In this document: piece after piece, positions 18,495-25,854 of the stretch | Numbering within the stretch: the stretch's first letter is position 1 | Layout of the letters: every line of letters starts with the position of its first letter | DNA from: Humitalea sp050632385 | GTDB taxonomy: Bacteria > Pseudomonadota > Alphaproteobacteria > Acetobacterales > Acetobacteraceae | NCBI RefSeq assembly: GCF_050632385.1 | Contig: NZ_CP192599.1 | Location: 620,001 to 684,000 of the forward strand | Direction: 5' to 3' | DNA length: 64,000 nucleotides | Program-made: the position numbers and the translations under genes | The notes under the pieces: model-generated | Told to the model about the DNA's origin: nothing | Database searches by the model: none | What the model saw: only the letters and a program-made list of their open reading frames with translations

Positions 18495-18751
18495 TGCATA
18501 CGGTGATCGTGCTGGGTGGCGGTTTCGCCTTGCTGCTGGCCTGCCTGCTGCTGGGCCATGCCTGGGGCGGGATGCCCGGGGCGGTCATGGGCGGCAGGGT
18601 CTTCATCCCGCTGTGGCTGGTTCTGGCGGGGGTGAACCTCTGGGTCGGCACCACCCATGGCTACACGGTGGCGCAGGAATTGCCGATCTTCCTTGGCATC
18701 TTTGCCGTGCCGGCCGTGATCGCGGGATTGGTGTCGTGGAAACTGGCCTGA
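18494..18751 (+). CDS. Small inner-membrane protein, unknown function
   Basis: An 85-residue protein with three hydrophobic segments (about residues 2-22, 33-50 and 60-82) and almost no soluble part. The ATG shares its A with the upstream TGA stop at 18494, and the next gene's GTG start lies inside it, so it sits in a tightly coupled operon between an amidohydrolase and a nucleoside hydrolase. I do not recognise a family. It may help uptake or membrane docking of the pathway. Confidence 0.65.
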   Translation: MHTVIVLGGGFALLLACLLLGHAWGGMPGAVMGGRVFIPLWLVLAGVNLWVGTTHGYTVAQELPIFLGIFAVPAVIAGLVSWKLA

Positions 18752-19659
18752 TCCCCGCCATCGTCGATTGCGATCCGGGGACGGATGACGCGATCGCGCT
18801 GTTCCTGGCGCTGGCCAGCATGGATGTGCGGCTGGTGACGGTCTCTGGCGGCAATGTGCCGCTGGACCGGACGCTGGCGAATGCGCGGGCGGTGGTGGGG
18901 CTGGCCGGCAAGCCGGTGCCCGTCGTGGCCGGGGCGGACCGGCCGCTGCTGGGCCACCATCGGGCCGAAACGGCGGTGCATGGCGCCGATGGGCTGGGCG
19001 GGGTCGTGCTGCCCGATGGCCCGCCGGTGACGCCGGGGGTCGCGGCCGATGCCATCCGGGCGCTGCTGCGCGACGCGGCCCCGCGCTCCGTCGCCGCCAT
19101 CGCCCTCGCACCACCGACCAACCTGGCCCTGGCGCTGGCGACGGAACCCGCGCTGGCCGGGCGCCTGTCGGGCATCAGCATCATGGCTGGCGCCTGGGGG
19201 GAGGGGAATTGGACGCCCTCCGCCGAATACAATGCCGCGATGGACCCCGAGGCACTGGCGATGCTGCTGGAGGCGGATGTCCCCATCACCCTGGTCACCC
19301 TGGACCTGACGGCGCAGGCGCTGATCACGCCCGCCGTGCTGGCCGCCCTGCCGCGCGATGGCGCCTGTGCCCGTGCCGCCCGCGCCATCCTGGGGGCGGT
19401 GCCGCCATCGCGGCGGTTCGACCATGCCGGCTTCGCGCTGCACGATCCCTGCGCCGTGGCGGCGGTCATCGCGCCCGCGATGTTCGGCTTTCGCCAGGCC
19501 GCGGTGCGCGTCGATACCGGCGACGGGGCCGCGCGCGGCCGCACCCATATCGACCGCTGGGGCCGCACCGCCCATGCGGCGAAAATCCGCATGGCCGAGA
19601 CTCTGGACGCCCCGCGATTCTTCGCCATGCTGGCCGATGCCCTGCAACGCCTGCCTTGA
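18736..19659 (+). CDS. Nucleoside hydrolase (inosine-uridine preferring type)
   Basis: A 307-residue enzyme that cleaves ribonucleosides to base plus ribose. The calcium-binding signature DCDPGTDDAIAL lies at residues 11-22. Further family blocks are PPTNLALAL, a Gly/Asn-rich GAWGEGNWTPSAEYNAAMDPEA-like segment, LVTLDLT, and the C-terminal HDPCAV block with the last calcium-binding Asp. The GTG at 18736 overlaps the small membrane gene by 16 bases and gives the usual N-terminus just ahead of the motif. Nearby adenine deaminase suggests purine nucleoside breakdown. Confidence 0.93.
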   Translation: METGLIPAIVDCDPGTDDAIALFLALASMDVRLVTVSGGNVPLDRTLANARAVVGLAGKPVPVVAGADRPLLGHHRAETAVHGADGLGGVVLPDGPPVTPGVAADAIRALLRDAAPRSVAAIALAPPTNLALALATEPALAGRLSGISIMAGAWGEGNWTPSAEYNAAMDPEALAMLLEADVPITLVTLDLTAQALITPAVLAALPRDGACARAARAILGAVPPSRRFDHAGFALHDPCAVAAVIAPAMFGFRQAAVRVDTGDGAARGRTHIDRWGRTAHAAKIRMAETLDAPRFFAMLADALQRLP

Positions 19660-19669
19660 GGAAACGAAC

Positions 19670-21079
19670 GTGGACCTTCTGATATCCGGCGGCACCGTGG
19701 TGAACGAGACGGGGCGCTTTGTTGCCGATGTCGGGATCAAGGACGGCAAGATCGCCCATGTCGGCGGGCCCCTGCCCGCCGCGCGGGTGATCGATGCGAC
19801 GGGACGCTTCGTCATCCCGGGTGCGATCGACACCCATGTCCATATCCGCGAACCGGGCATGACGCATAAGGAAGACTGGCGCACCGGCACCCGCGCCGCC
19901 GCGGCCGGTGGCGTCACCACCGTCTTCGACATGCCGAACACCGACCCGCCGACCTGGTCGCTCGATGCGCTGGCGCTGAAGCGCGCCGCCGCCGAACGCG
20001 ATGCGGTGGTGAACTACGGGCTCTATGGGTTGCTGGACGAACGCACGCTGGATGCGATCCCGGACCTGGCCGCCGCGGGCGTCATCGGGTTCAAGCTGTT
20101 CTACGGCAATACCACCGGCAACCTGCCCGCGCCGAATGACGGCGCGGTGCTGGAGGGGTTTGAGGAACTCGCGCGCCTGGGCCTACGCTGTTCGATCCAT
20201 GCCGAGAATTCGCCGATGCTGTTCTGGCGCGAAAAGCGCATGCAGGCGGTGGGGCGCGACGATGACTACGCGCATTGGTGCGCGCGTGCGGACATCGTGG
20301 CGTTGGAAAGCCTGAACCGCTGCATCGTGCTGTCGGAATGGACCGGGGCGCGCATCCATATCGTGCATGAATCCTGCGCCCGCTCGATCCCCTATATCCG
20401 CGACGCCAAGGCGCGCGGCGTGCCGATCACGGTGGAAACCTGCCCGCAATACCTGCTGATCGCCGCCGAGGACCTGACCGGGGCGCAGGCGGGGATTGGC
20501 CGGCTGAACCCGCCGATCCGTGAGGGCGCGCAGCGCGAACCGCTGCTGGCCGCGTTGCGCGATGGCATCATCGACATCATCGCGACCGATCACGCACCGC
20601 ACGCGCTGGCCGAGGTGCAGAACCCGTCCAACTGGGACAATGCCTGCGGCTTCCCCGGTGTCGAAACCTCGATGCGGCTGATGCTGACCTTGGTGAACCA
20701 GGGACGTTTCACCCTGGAGGACTACGTCCGCGCCGCCGGGGCCGCGCCGGCGCGCGCCTTTGGCCTGTATCCGCGCAAGGGCGTGATCCAGCCAGGGGCG
20801 GATGCCGATATCGCCATCATCGACCTGGCCGCCAAATCCACCATCCGCGCGGAAAACCTGCACAGCGAACGCAGCCGCTTCACGCCCTATGAGGGGATGG
20901 AAACCACCGGCCTGCCGGTCGTGACCATCGTGCGCGGGCGCGTGGTGATGGAAGACGGCGTGGTCGCCGAGGCCGCGGGCTGGGGCCGCATGGAAAAACC
21001 CGCCATGCCAACCCCGGCACCGCGCAACGAGGCGACGACGACGCGCGCGATCCTGAAGGCGAATGCGATGCCGTTTTGA
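19670..21079 (+). CDS. Cyclic amidohydrolase of the dihydroorotase/allantoinase/dihydropyrimidinase group
   Basis: A 469-residue metal-dependent hydrolase that opens a cyclic amide or ureide ring. The first metal motif is H56-x-H58 in DTHVHIREPGMTHKEDW. The probable carboxylated lysine is in IGFKLFYGNTTG, later metal His residues are in SIHAEN and HIVHESC, and the Asp is in ATDHAPHA. GTG at 19670 follows a GAGGAAA site at 19657-19663. It sits 10 bases after the nucleoside hydrolase gene. Allantoinase would fit purine catabolism; a hydantoinase or dihydroorotase role cannot be excluded. Confidence 0.85.
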   Translation: MDLLISGGTVVNETGRFVADVGIKDGKIAHVGGPLPAARVIDATGRFVIPGAIDTHVHIREPGMTHKEDWRTGTRAAAAGGVTTVFDMPNTDPPTWSLDALALKRAAAERDAVVNYGLYGLLDERTLDAIPDLAAAGVIGFKLFYGNTTGNLPAPNDGAVLEGFEELARLGLRCSIHAENSPMLFWREKRMQAVGRDDDYAHWCARADIVALESLNRCIVLSEWTGARIHIVHESCARSIPYIRDAKARGVPITVETCPQYLLIAAEDLTGAQAGIGRLNPPIREGAQREPLLAALRDGIIDIIATDHAPHALAEVQNPSNWDNACGFPGVETSMRLMLTLVNQGRFTLEDYVRAAGAAPARAFGLYPRKGVIQPGADADIAIIDLAAKSTIRAENLHSERSRFTPYEGMETTGLPVVTIVRGRVVMEDGVVAEAAGWGRMEKPAMPTPAPRNEATTTRAILKANAMPF

Positions 21080-21286
21080 CGGGGAGGCGTGAAGGGGGGT
21101 GATCCTCCCTATACCGCCCATGAGCCCTACCGCTTCCCCCCGAACATTCCAGCCGTCCTTGCCTTGGAAAACCGGGAGTCGGAGGGCTGGGATCCCCGCC
21201 CGATCTCCGGCCGGCCTGGTTCCAGCCAATCCCTGGCCCGACGACCGGCGGCATGGGACGCGGCCGTCAACGCAAGGACCGGTCCG

Positions 21287-22214
21287 TCAGGCGAGGTAGC
21301 CGGAGGCTCGATCCGCCTCACGCGCCCTGTCGGATCGTATCGCCACGCTGCCATGGCGGCCGCCGCCCGGCGTCCCCAGCAGGACCGTGTCGCCCTTCGC
21401 CAGGACATATTGGCGCTTCGGGTCCACCGCCTCGCCATTGATCCGCAGCATGCCGCATGCGCCGGGCTCACCACCCTCGATCCCGAAGGCCGGGAAGATG
21501 GTCCGTTCCGCGAGGAAGGAGACGGCGATCGGGCTTTCGGATCGGCTTTCGAGCAGCACCTCCTGCCCCAGCCCGCCCCGGTGGCGCCCGGGGCCGCCAC
21601 TGCCGGGGCGCAGCCGCTTGTGATGCACGCGCAGCGGCGCGATGTGCTCGGTGATCTCGACCGGCGTGGACGACACGTTGGAGGGCCAGGAGAGGCAGGA
21701 AATCCCGTCGCCCTGCATGTTCGCGCCCATGCCGCCATTGAAGAAGAACATGTTGGCGTAAGGCTTGCCCGCCGCGTTCACGCCGGATTGGTTCATGCCC
21801 CACATCGGCGACCCGCAGGCCGCCATCACCCGCTCCGGCACGATCTGGCCGAGGCAACCGAAGACCAGCATCGGCAGGTAATGGCCGATCAGCATGCGGG
21901 ACCCGCCGGAGGCCGGGAAGACCGGATTGACGATGCAGCCCGCCGGCGCCGAGACGCTGATGGGGCGCCAGGCGCCCTCATTGTTCGGCAGGGTGGCGCT
22001 GGTGCAGACTTTGATGCCGTACATCGTCATCGCGTCTGTGTAGCAAAGCGCGCAGTTGATCGCGCGATCGACCTGCGCATCCGTGCCGCTGTAGTCGACC
22101 GAGATGGAATCGCCCGCGATGGTCAGCGCCATCTTCAGCGTGACCGGCTTGTCCAACAGCCCGTCGGTCTGCAATTCGCTGCGATAGGTGCCGTCCGGCA
22201 ATGCCAGGATGGCG
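21287..22214 (-). pseudogene. Hydantoinase B (HyuB) C-terminal fragment
   Basis: About 308 residues clearly homologous to the C-terminal part of HyuB: ALPDGTYRSEL, PNNEGAWRPISVSAPAGC, LSWPSNVSSTPVEITEH, GPGRHRGGLGQE and VDPKRQYVLAKGDTV. By comparison with the intact HyuB at 24238-25854, it starts at about residue 226 of 538, so the first 225 residues are missing. The upstream ATG at 22240 only adds about ten residues that are antisense to a LysR fragment. No promoter or proper start remains, so this is very probably a relic. It meets the lysR fragment head to head near 22210. Confidence 0.85.
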
Positions 22215-22457
22215 CTGCGTGGGCCGCAGTTCCAGAACATGGCGATGGTGATCGAAGCGGTGGCGGCCGGGCTTGGCGTCGCCTTGCTGCCGCGCTTCCT
22301 GGTGGAGGCCGATATCGCCGCCGGCCGTGTGGCGACGCCCTTCGCGCAGGTGCTGGAAGACGACGCCGCCTATCGCTTTGTCTATCCCGACGCGGCGGAG
22401 GAGGTGCCAGCCCTGCGGGCCTTCCGGGACTGGATTCTGCGCCAGGCGGGCGGCTGA
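22206..22457 (+). pseudogene. LysR-type regulator C-terminal fragment
   Basis: About 83 codons match the end of a LysR effector domain: QNMAMVIEAVAAGLGVALLPR, then FLVEADIAAGR and a C-terminal ALRAFRDWILRQ. Residues after 'ALLPR' are the usual last 60 or so of GcvA-like LysR proteins. The DNA-binding domain and most of the effector domain (over 200 residues) are absent; upstream of about 22210 the DNA belongs to the hyuB fragment on the other strand. It ends four bases before the possible ATG of the GntR gene. Confidence 0.8.
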
Positions 22458-22480
22458 GCCATGGGGCCTCTTGCCGTATC

Positions 22481-22492
22481 CATGTATACATG
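22481..22492. promoter_or_regulatory. 12-bp perfect palindrome, candidate GntR operator
   Basis: CATGTATACATG is a perfect palindrome and fits the GTxxAC-type core of FadR/FCD-family operators. It lies in the 5' region of the GntR gene, overlapping two of its possible ATG codons, so autoregulation is likely if translation begins downstream of it. Confidence 0.45.
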
Positions 22493-22544
22493 CATTCATG
22501 GACGCATGCGATGGACCACCGACCACGACCGCGCCCCCTCCGGC

Positions 22545-23195
22545 ATGACCGCCACCGAAATGGTGTTCCGGCAATTGCTGGGCGCGATCACCAGCGGCGA
22601 CCTCGCGGCCGATGTGGTGGAGACCGAGGAACGCCTCGCCGCCCGCTACAACGTCAGCCGCACGCCGCTGCGCGACGCAGTGCGGCGCCTGGAGCAGTTG
22701 CGGCTGCTGGTGCGCGAGCCGGCGCGCGGGTTGCGCGTGCCGCCCCTGTCGATGGAGGAGATGCACGACCTGTCGGCGACGCGTGAGGTGCTGGAGGGCC
22801 TGCTGGCCAGTTCGGCTGCCGGCCGTGTCGCGCGCGGCGCGGCTGATACCGCCCGGCTGCGCGCCATTCACGCGCGGCACATGCGCGTGCTGGCCATCGG
22901 CGACGCCGAGCTGATGCTCGCCGTCGGCTTCGACTTCCATGAGGAATTGCGCCGGCTGAGCGGCAATGTCTCCGCCATCGCCTGCCACGAACAGGTCCTG
23001 CTCGGCTTCGAGCGCTACCGCCATCTCGCGCGCGGCGTGCCGGAACGCCATGGCCGGATCGCCGAGGAACACACCGAAATCCTGGCCACCATCGAGGCCG
23101 GGAACGGCACAGCGGCCGAGACCGCCATGCGGCGCCACATCGCCGCGGGCCGTGCCGTCTACGTCAGCGTGCTGACGGCGACACTCAACAAATAA
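22545..23195 (+). CDS. GntR family transcriptional regulator, FadR/FCD subgroup
   Basis: A 216-residue regulator. The winged helix-turn-helix covers about residues 1-70 (FRQLLGAITSGDLAAD, then LAARYNVSRTPLRDAVRRLE) and the all-helical FCD ligand domain covers about 80-210, with helix blocks such as FHEELRRLSGN and HTEILATIEAGN. In-frame ATGs also lie at 22461, 22482 and 22506; I prefer 22545 because the domain begins there and a 12-bp palindrome at 22481-22492 looks like its own operator. It precedes the receptor-hydantoinase-CoA operon by 54 bases and probably controls it in response to an acid or its degradation product. Confidence 0.88.
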   Translation: MTATEMVFRQLLGAITSGDLAADVVETEERLAARYNVSRTPLRDAVRRLEQLRLLVREPARGLRVPPLSMEEMHDLSATREVLEGLLASSAAGRVARGAADTARLRAIHARHMRVLAIGDAELMLAVGFDFHEELRRLSGNVSAIACHEQVLLGFERYRHLARGVPERHGRIAEEHTEILATIEAGNGTAAETAMRRHIAAGRAVYVSVLTATLNK

Positions 23196-23249
23196 AACAC
23201 CCGGGACAACACCGCCTCGTCACGCAACTGAACCCGAAGAGGAAAAATC

Positions 23250-24230
23250 ATGTTGCGCCATTTGTTCGCGGCCACGCTGGCCATCGCAGTCTCCGCGATG
23301 CCGGCCATGGCCCAGGTTTCGACCGCGTCGCCGGCCTTCCCGGTGAAGCCGGTCCGCATCATCGTGCCGCTCGCGCCAGGCGGCGCGGGGGATGTGCTTG
23401 CCCGCATCATGGCGGAGCATCTGGGCGCGCTCTGGTCCCAGCCCGTCGTGGTGGAGAACCGCCCCGGCGCCGGCGGCAACATCGGTGCGGAACTCGTCGC
23501 GCGCTCGCCGGGCGATGGCTACACCTTGCTGCTCGGCACGCTTGGCATCCATGGCGCCAGCGCGATCTATCCGCGGCTGGGCTATGATCCGGCGCGGGAG
23601 CTGTCGCCCGTCACCGTGCTGGGCGACCTGCCGAACGTCATCGTCGTGAACCCTGGCCTCCCGGCGCAGACCCTGATGGAGCTGGTCGCCCTGGCGCGCA
23701 GCCGGCCCGGGCAGCTCAGCTTCGGCTCCGCCGGCAACGGCAGCTCCACGCATCTGGCCGGCGAACTCTTCATGCTCACCGCCGGCATCCAGATGACGCA
23801 TGTGCCCTATCGCGGCAGTGCCCCGGCGCTGACCGACCTGGTCGCCGGCAACATCCAGGTGATGTTCGAAAACCTGCCGACCATCCCGCCCCTGGTGCGG
23901 GGCAATGCGGTGCGCGCCCTGGCCGTCACCTCCGAGGCGCGCGCACCGGCCCTGCCGGACGTGCCCACGGCGCAGGAGGCCGGGGTCGCTGGCTACGTCG
24001 CCACGGCTTGGCTCGCCCTGTCCGCCCCGGCCAGCGTGCCGGAGCCGCTGCTGGAACGTCTGAACGCTGATGCCCGCACAATCCTTGCCACGGCCACCGT
24101 GCGCGACAGGCTGGCGGCGCTCGGCATCACCCCGGTGGCGGGCACCGTCGCCGAATCCCGCGCCTTCTTCGCCAGCGAGACGATCAAGTGGAACCGCGTG
24201 ATCCAGGCCGCCGGCATCGTACTCAACTGA
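23250..24230 (+). CDS. Bug/TctC family tripartite tricarboxylate-type solute receptor
   Basis: A 326-residue periplasmic binding protein. The signal peptide is about MLRHLFAATLAIAVSAMPAM, cleaved near AMAQ. The Bug hallmark blocks are PVRIIVPLAPGGAGD, VVENRPGAGGNIG and MTHVPYRGSAPALTDLVAG, with a C-terminal PLLERLNADA helix. These proteins bind carboxylates and other small organics and pass them to TctAB-type permeases; none is encoded here. The RBS is AGAGGAAA just ahead of the ATG. It is the first gene of an operon with hydantoinase B and A, a CoA-transferase and a crotonase, so the ligand is likely the substrate of that pathway. Confidence 0.92.
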   Translation: MLRHLFAATLAIAVSAMPAMAQVSTASPAFPVKPVRIIVPLAPGGAGDVLARIMAEHLGALWSQPVVVENRPGAGGNIGAELVARSPGDGYTLLLGTLGIHGASAIYPRLGYDPARELSPVTVLGDLPNVIVVNPGLPAQTLMELVALARSRPGQLSFGSAGNGSSTHLAGELFMLTAGIQMTHVPYRGSAPALTDLVAGNIQVMFENLPTIPPLVRGNAVRALAVTSEARAPALPDVPTAQEAGVAGYVATAWLALSAPASVPEPLLERLNADARTILATATVRDRLAALGITPVAGTVAESRAFFASETIKWNRVIQAAGIVLN

Positions 24231-24237
24231 GGGTCCC

Positions 24238-25854
24238 ATGACAGGCTTCAACCCGGTCACGCTCGAACTGCTCTGGACCCGCCTCGTCTCCATCGTGGAC
24301 GAGGCGGGGGCGGCGCTGCTGCGCACGTCGTTTTCCACCATCGTGCGGGAATCGCATGACTTCGCCTGCGTGCTGACCGATGCGCGCGGCCATTCGCTGG
24401 TGCAGGCGACGGATGGCGTGCCGTCCTTCCTCTGCACCGTGCCGCGCACCATCGGCCACTTCCTGGCGGAATATCCGCCGGAGACGCTGGAGGAGGGCGA
24501 CATCCTCATCACCAACGACATCTGGCTGGGCACCGGCCACCTGCCGGATATCACCGTGGCCAAGCCGATCATGCAGGATGGCAGGCTGCTCGGCTTCGCC
24601 GGCTCCGTCGCGCATGCGCCGGATATCGGCGGCCGCATCCGCACCGCGGAATCGCGCGAGGTCTATGAGGAAGGCCTGCAGATCCCGATCATGAAGGTGG
24701 TGCGCGCGGGCACGATCGACGACACCTTCGTGCGCTTCCTGCGCAAGAATACCCGCGTGCCGGACCAGGTGATGGGCGACCTCTACGCCCAGTTCACCGC
24801 GCTGGACCTGATGGAGCGCCGGCTGCGCACCCTGTTGGCCGAGCACGGGCTGGACAATCTTGAAGCGCTGGCCGACGAAATCCATGGCCGGTCGGAGCGT
24901 GCCACCCGCGAGGCGATCCGCGCCGTGCCGGACGGCATCTACCATGCGGAGGTGCTGACGGATGGCTTGGACGAACCGATCCGCCTGCGGCTGGCGCTGC
25001 GCAAGGAAGGTGATTCGATCCACGCGGATTACGCCGGCACCGACCCGCAGGTGCCACGCGGCATCAATGTGTGCCTGGCCTATACGCTCGCCTACACCGC
25101 CTTCGCGGTGAAGGCGGCGCTGTGTCCGGAGGTGCCGAACAACGAGGGCGCCTTCCGCCCGATCACCGTGTCGGCGCCGCTTGGCTGCATCCTCAACTCC
25201 ACGCCGCCCGCCGCCGGTGCCAACCGCGCGCTGACCGGGCATTTCATCCCGCCGATGATCCTGGAGGCCCTTGCCGAGGCGATGCCGGAACGGGTGATCG
25301 CCGGGGTGGGGTCGCCGCTGTGGAGCCTGAACTTCGCCGGCGTGCGGCCGGATGGCACGCCGATCGCCAACCAGTTCTTCATGAACGGCGGCTATGGCGC
25401 CGGCGCGGAACGCGATGGCGCGAATGTGCTGAGCTGGCCCTCCAACGTCTCCGCCGCCCCGGTCGAGATGATCGAACAGGGTGCGCCCTTCCGCATCCGC
25501 CACCGCCGCCTGCGCGAGGGCACCGGCGGGGTCGGGCGCCATCGCGGCGGCACTGGCCAGGAATGGGCCTTCGAGAGCCGGTCCGAGACCCCCGTCGCCA
25601 TCACCTTCATGGCCGAGCGCACGCGTGAGGAAGCAGCGGCCCGGGGCCTGGACGGTGGCGGCGCCGGCACGCCCGGCGGCGTGCTGATCGACGGCGTGCT
25701 GGTGGACCCCAAGCGGCAGCACATCCTGCAGCCCGGCAGCACGGTGGAGCTGCGCACCCCCGGCGGCGGTGGTTTTGGCGACCCGGCCAGCCGGTCTTCT
25801 GATCTGATTGAGCAGGACCGCCTGGACGGGCTGGTTCCGGAGGCATCGGCATGA
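24238..25854 (+). CDS. Hydantoinase B/oxoprolinase family protein
   Basis: A 538-residue subunit of ATP-dependent hydantoinase/oxoprolinase/acetophenone-carboxylase type enzymes. Family blocks are MTGFNPVTLELLWTRLVS, TNDIWLGTGHLPDI, PNNEGAFRPITVSAP, LSWPSNVSAAPVEM, GRHRGGTGQEW and the end block LRTPGGGGFGDP. It works as a complex with the HyuA subunit encoded next (four-base overlap). The enzyme opens cyclic amides such as hydantoins or 5-oxoproline, or carboxylates ketones; which one cannot be told. GAGGG lies seven bases ahead of the ATG. A truncated paralogue lies at 21287-22214. Confidence 0.92.
   Translation: MTGFNPVTLELLWTRLVSIVDEAGAALLRTSFSTIVRESHDFACVLTDARGHSLVQATDGVPSFLCTVPRTIGHFLAEYPPETLEEGDILITNDIWLGTGHLPDITVAKPIMQDGRLLGFAGSVAHAPDIGGRIRTAESREVYEEGLQIPIMKVVRAGTIDDTFVRFLRKNTRVPDQVMGDLYAQFTALDLMERRLRTLLAEHGLDNLEALADEIHGRSERATREAIRAVPDGIYHAEVLTDGLDEPIRLRLALRKEGDSIHADYAGTDPQVPRGINVCLAYTLAYTAFAVKAALCPEVPNNEGAFRPITVSAPLGCILNSTPPAAGANRALTGHFIPPMILEALAEAMPERVIAGVGSPLWSLNFAGVRPDGTPIANQFFMNGGYGAGAERDGANVLSWPSNVSAAPVEMIEQGAPFRIRHRRLREGTGGVGRHRGGTGQEWAFESRSETPVAITFMAERTREEAAARGLDGGGAGTPGGVLIDGVLVDPKRQHILQPGSTVELRTPGGGGFGDPASRSSDLIEQDRLDGLVPEASA

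Noticed and set aside
18274..18735. Upstream extension of the nucleoside hydrolase frame
   Set aside because: It runs antisense-like through the M20 and small membrane genes; the family N-terminus begins just after the GTG at 18736.
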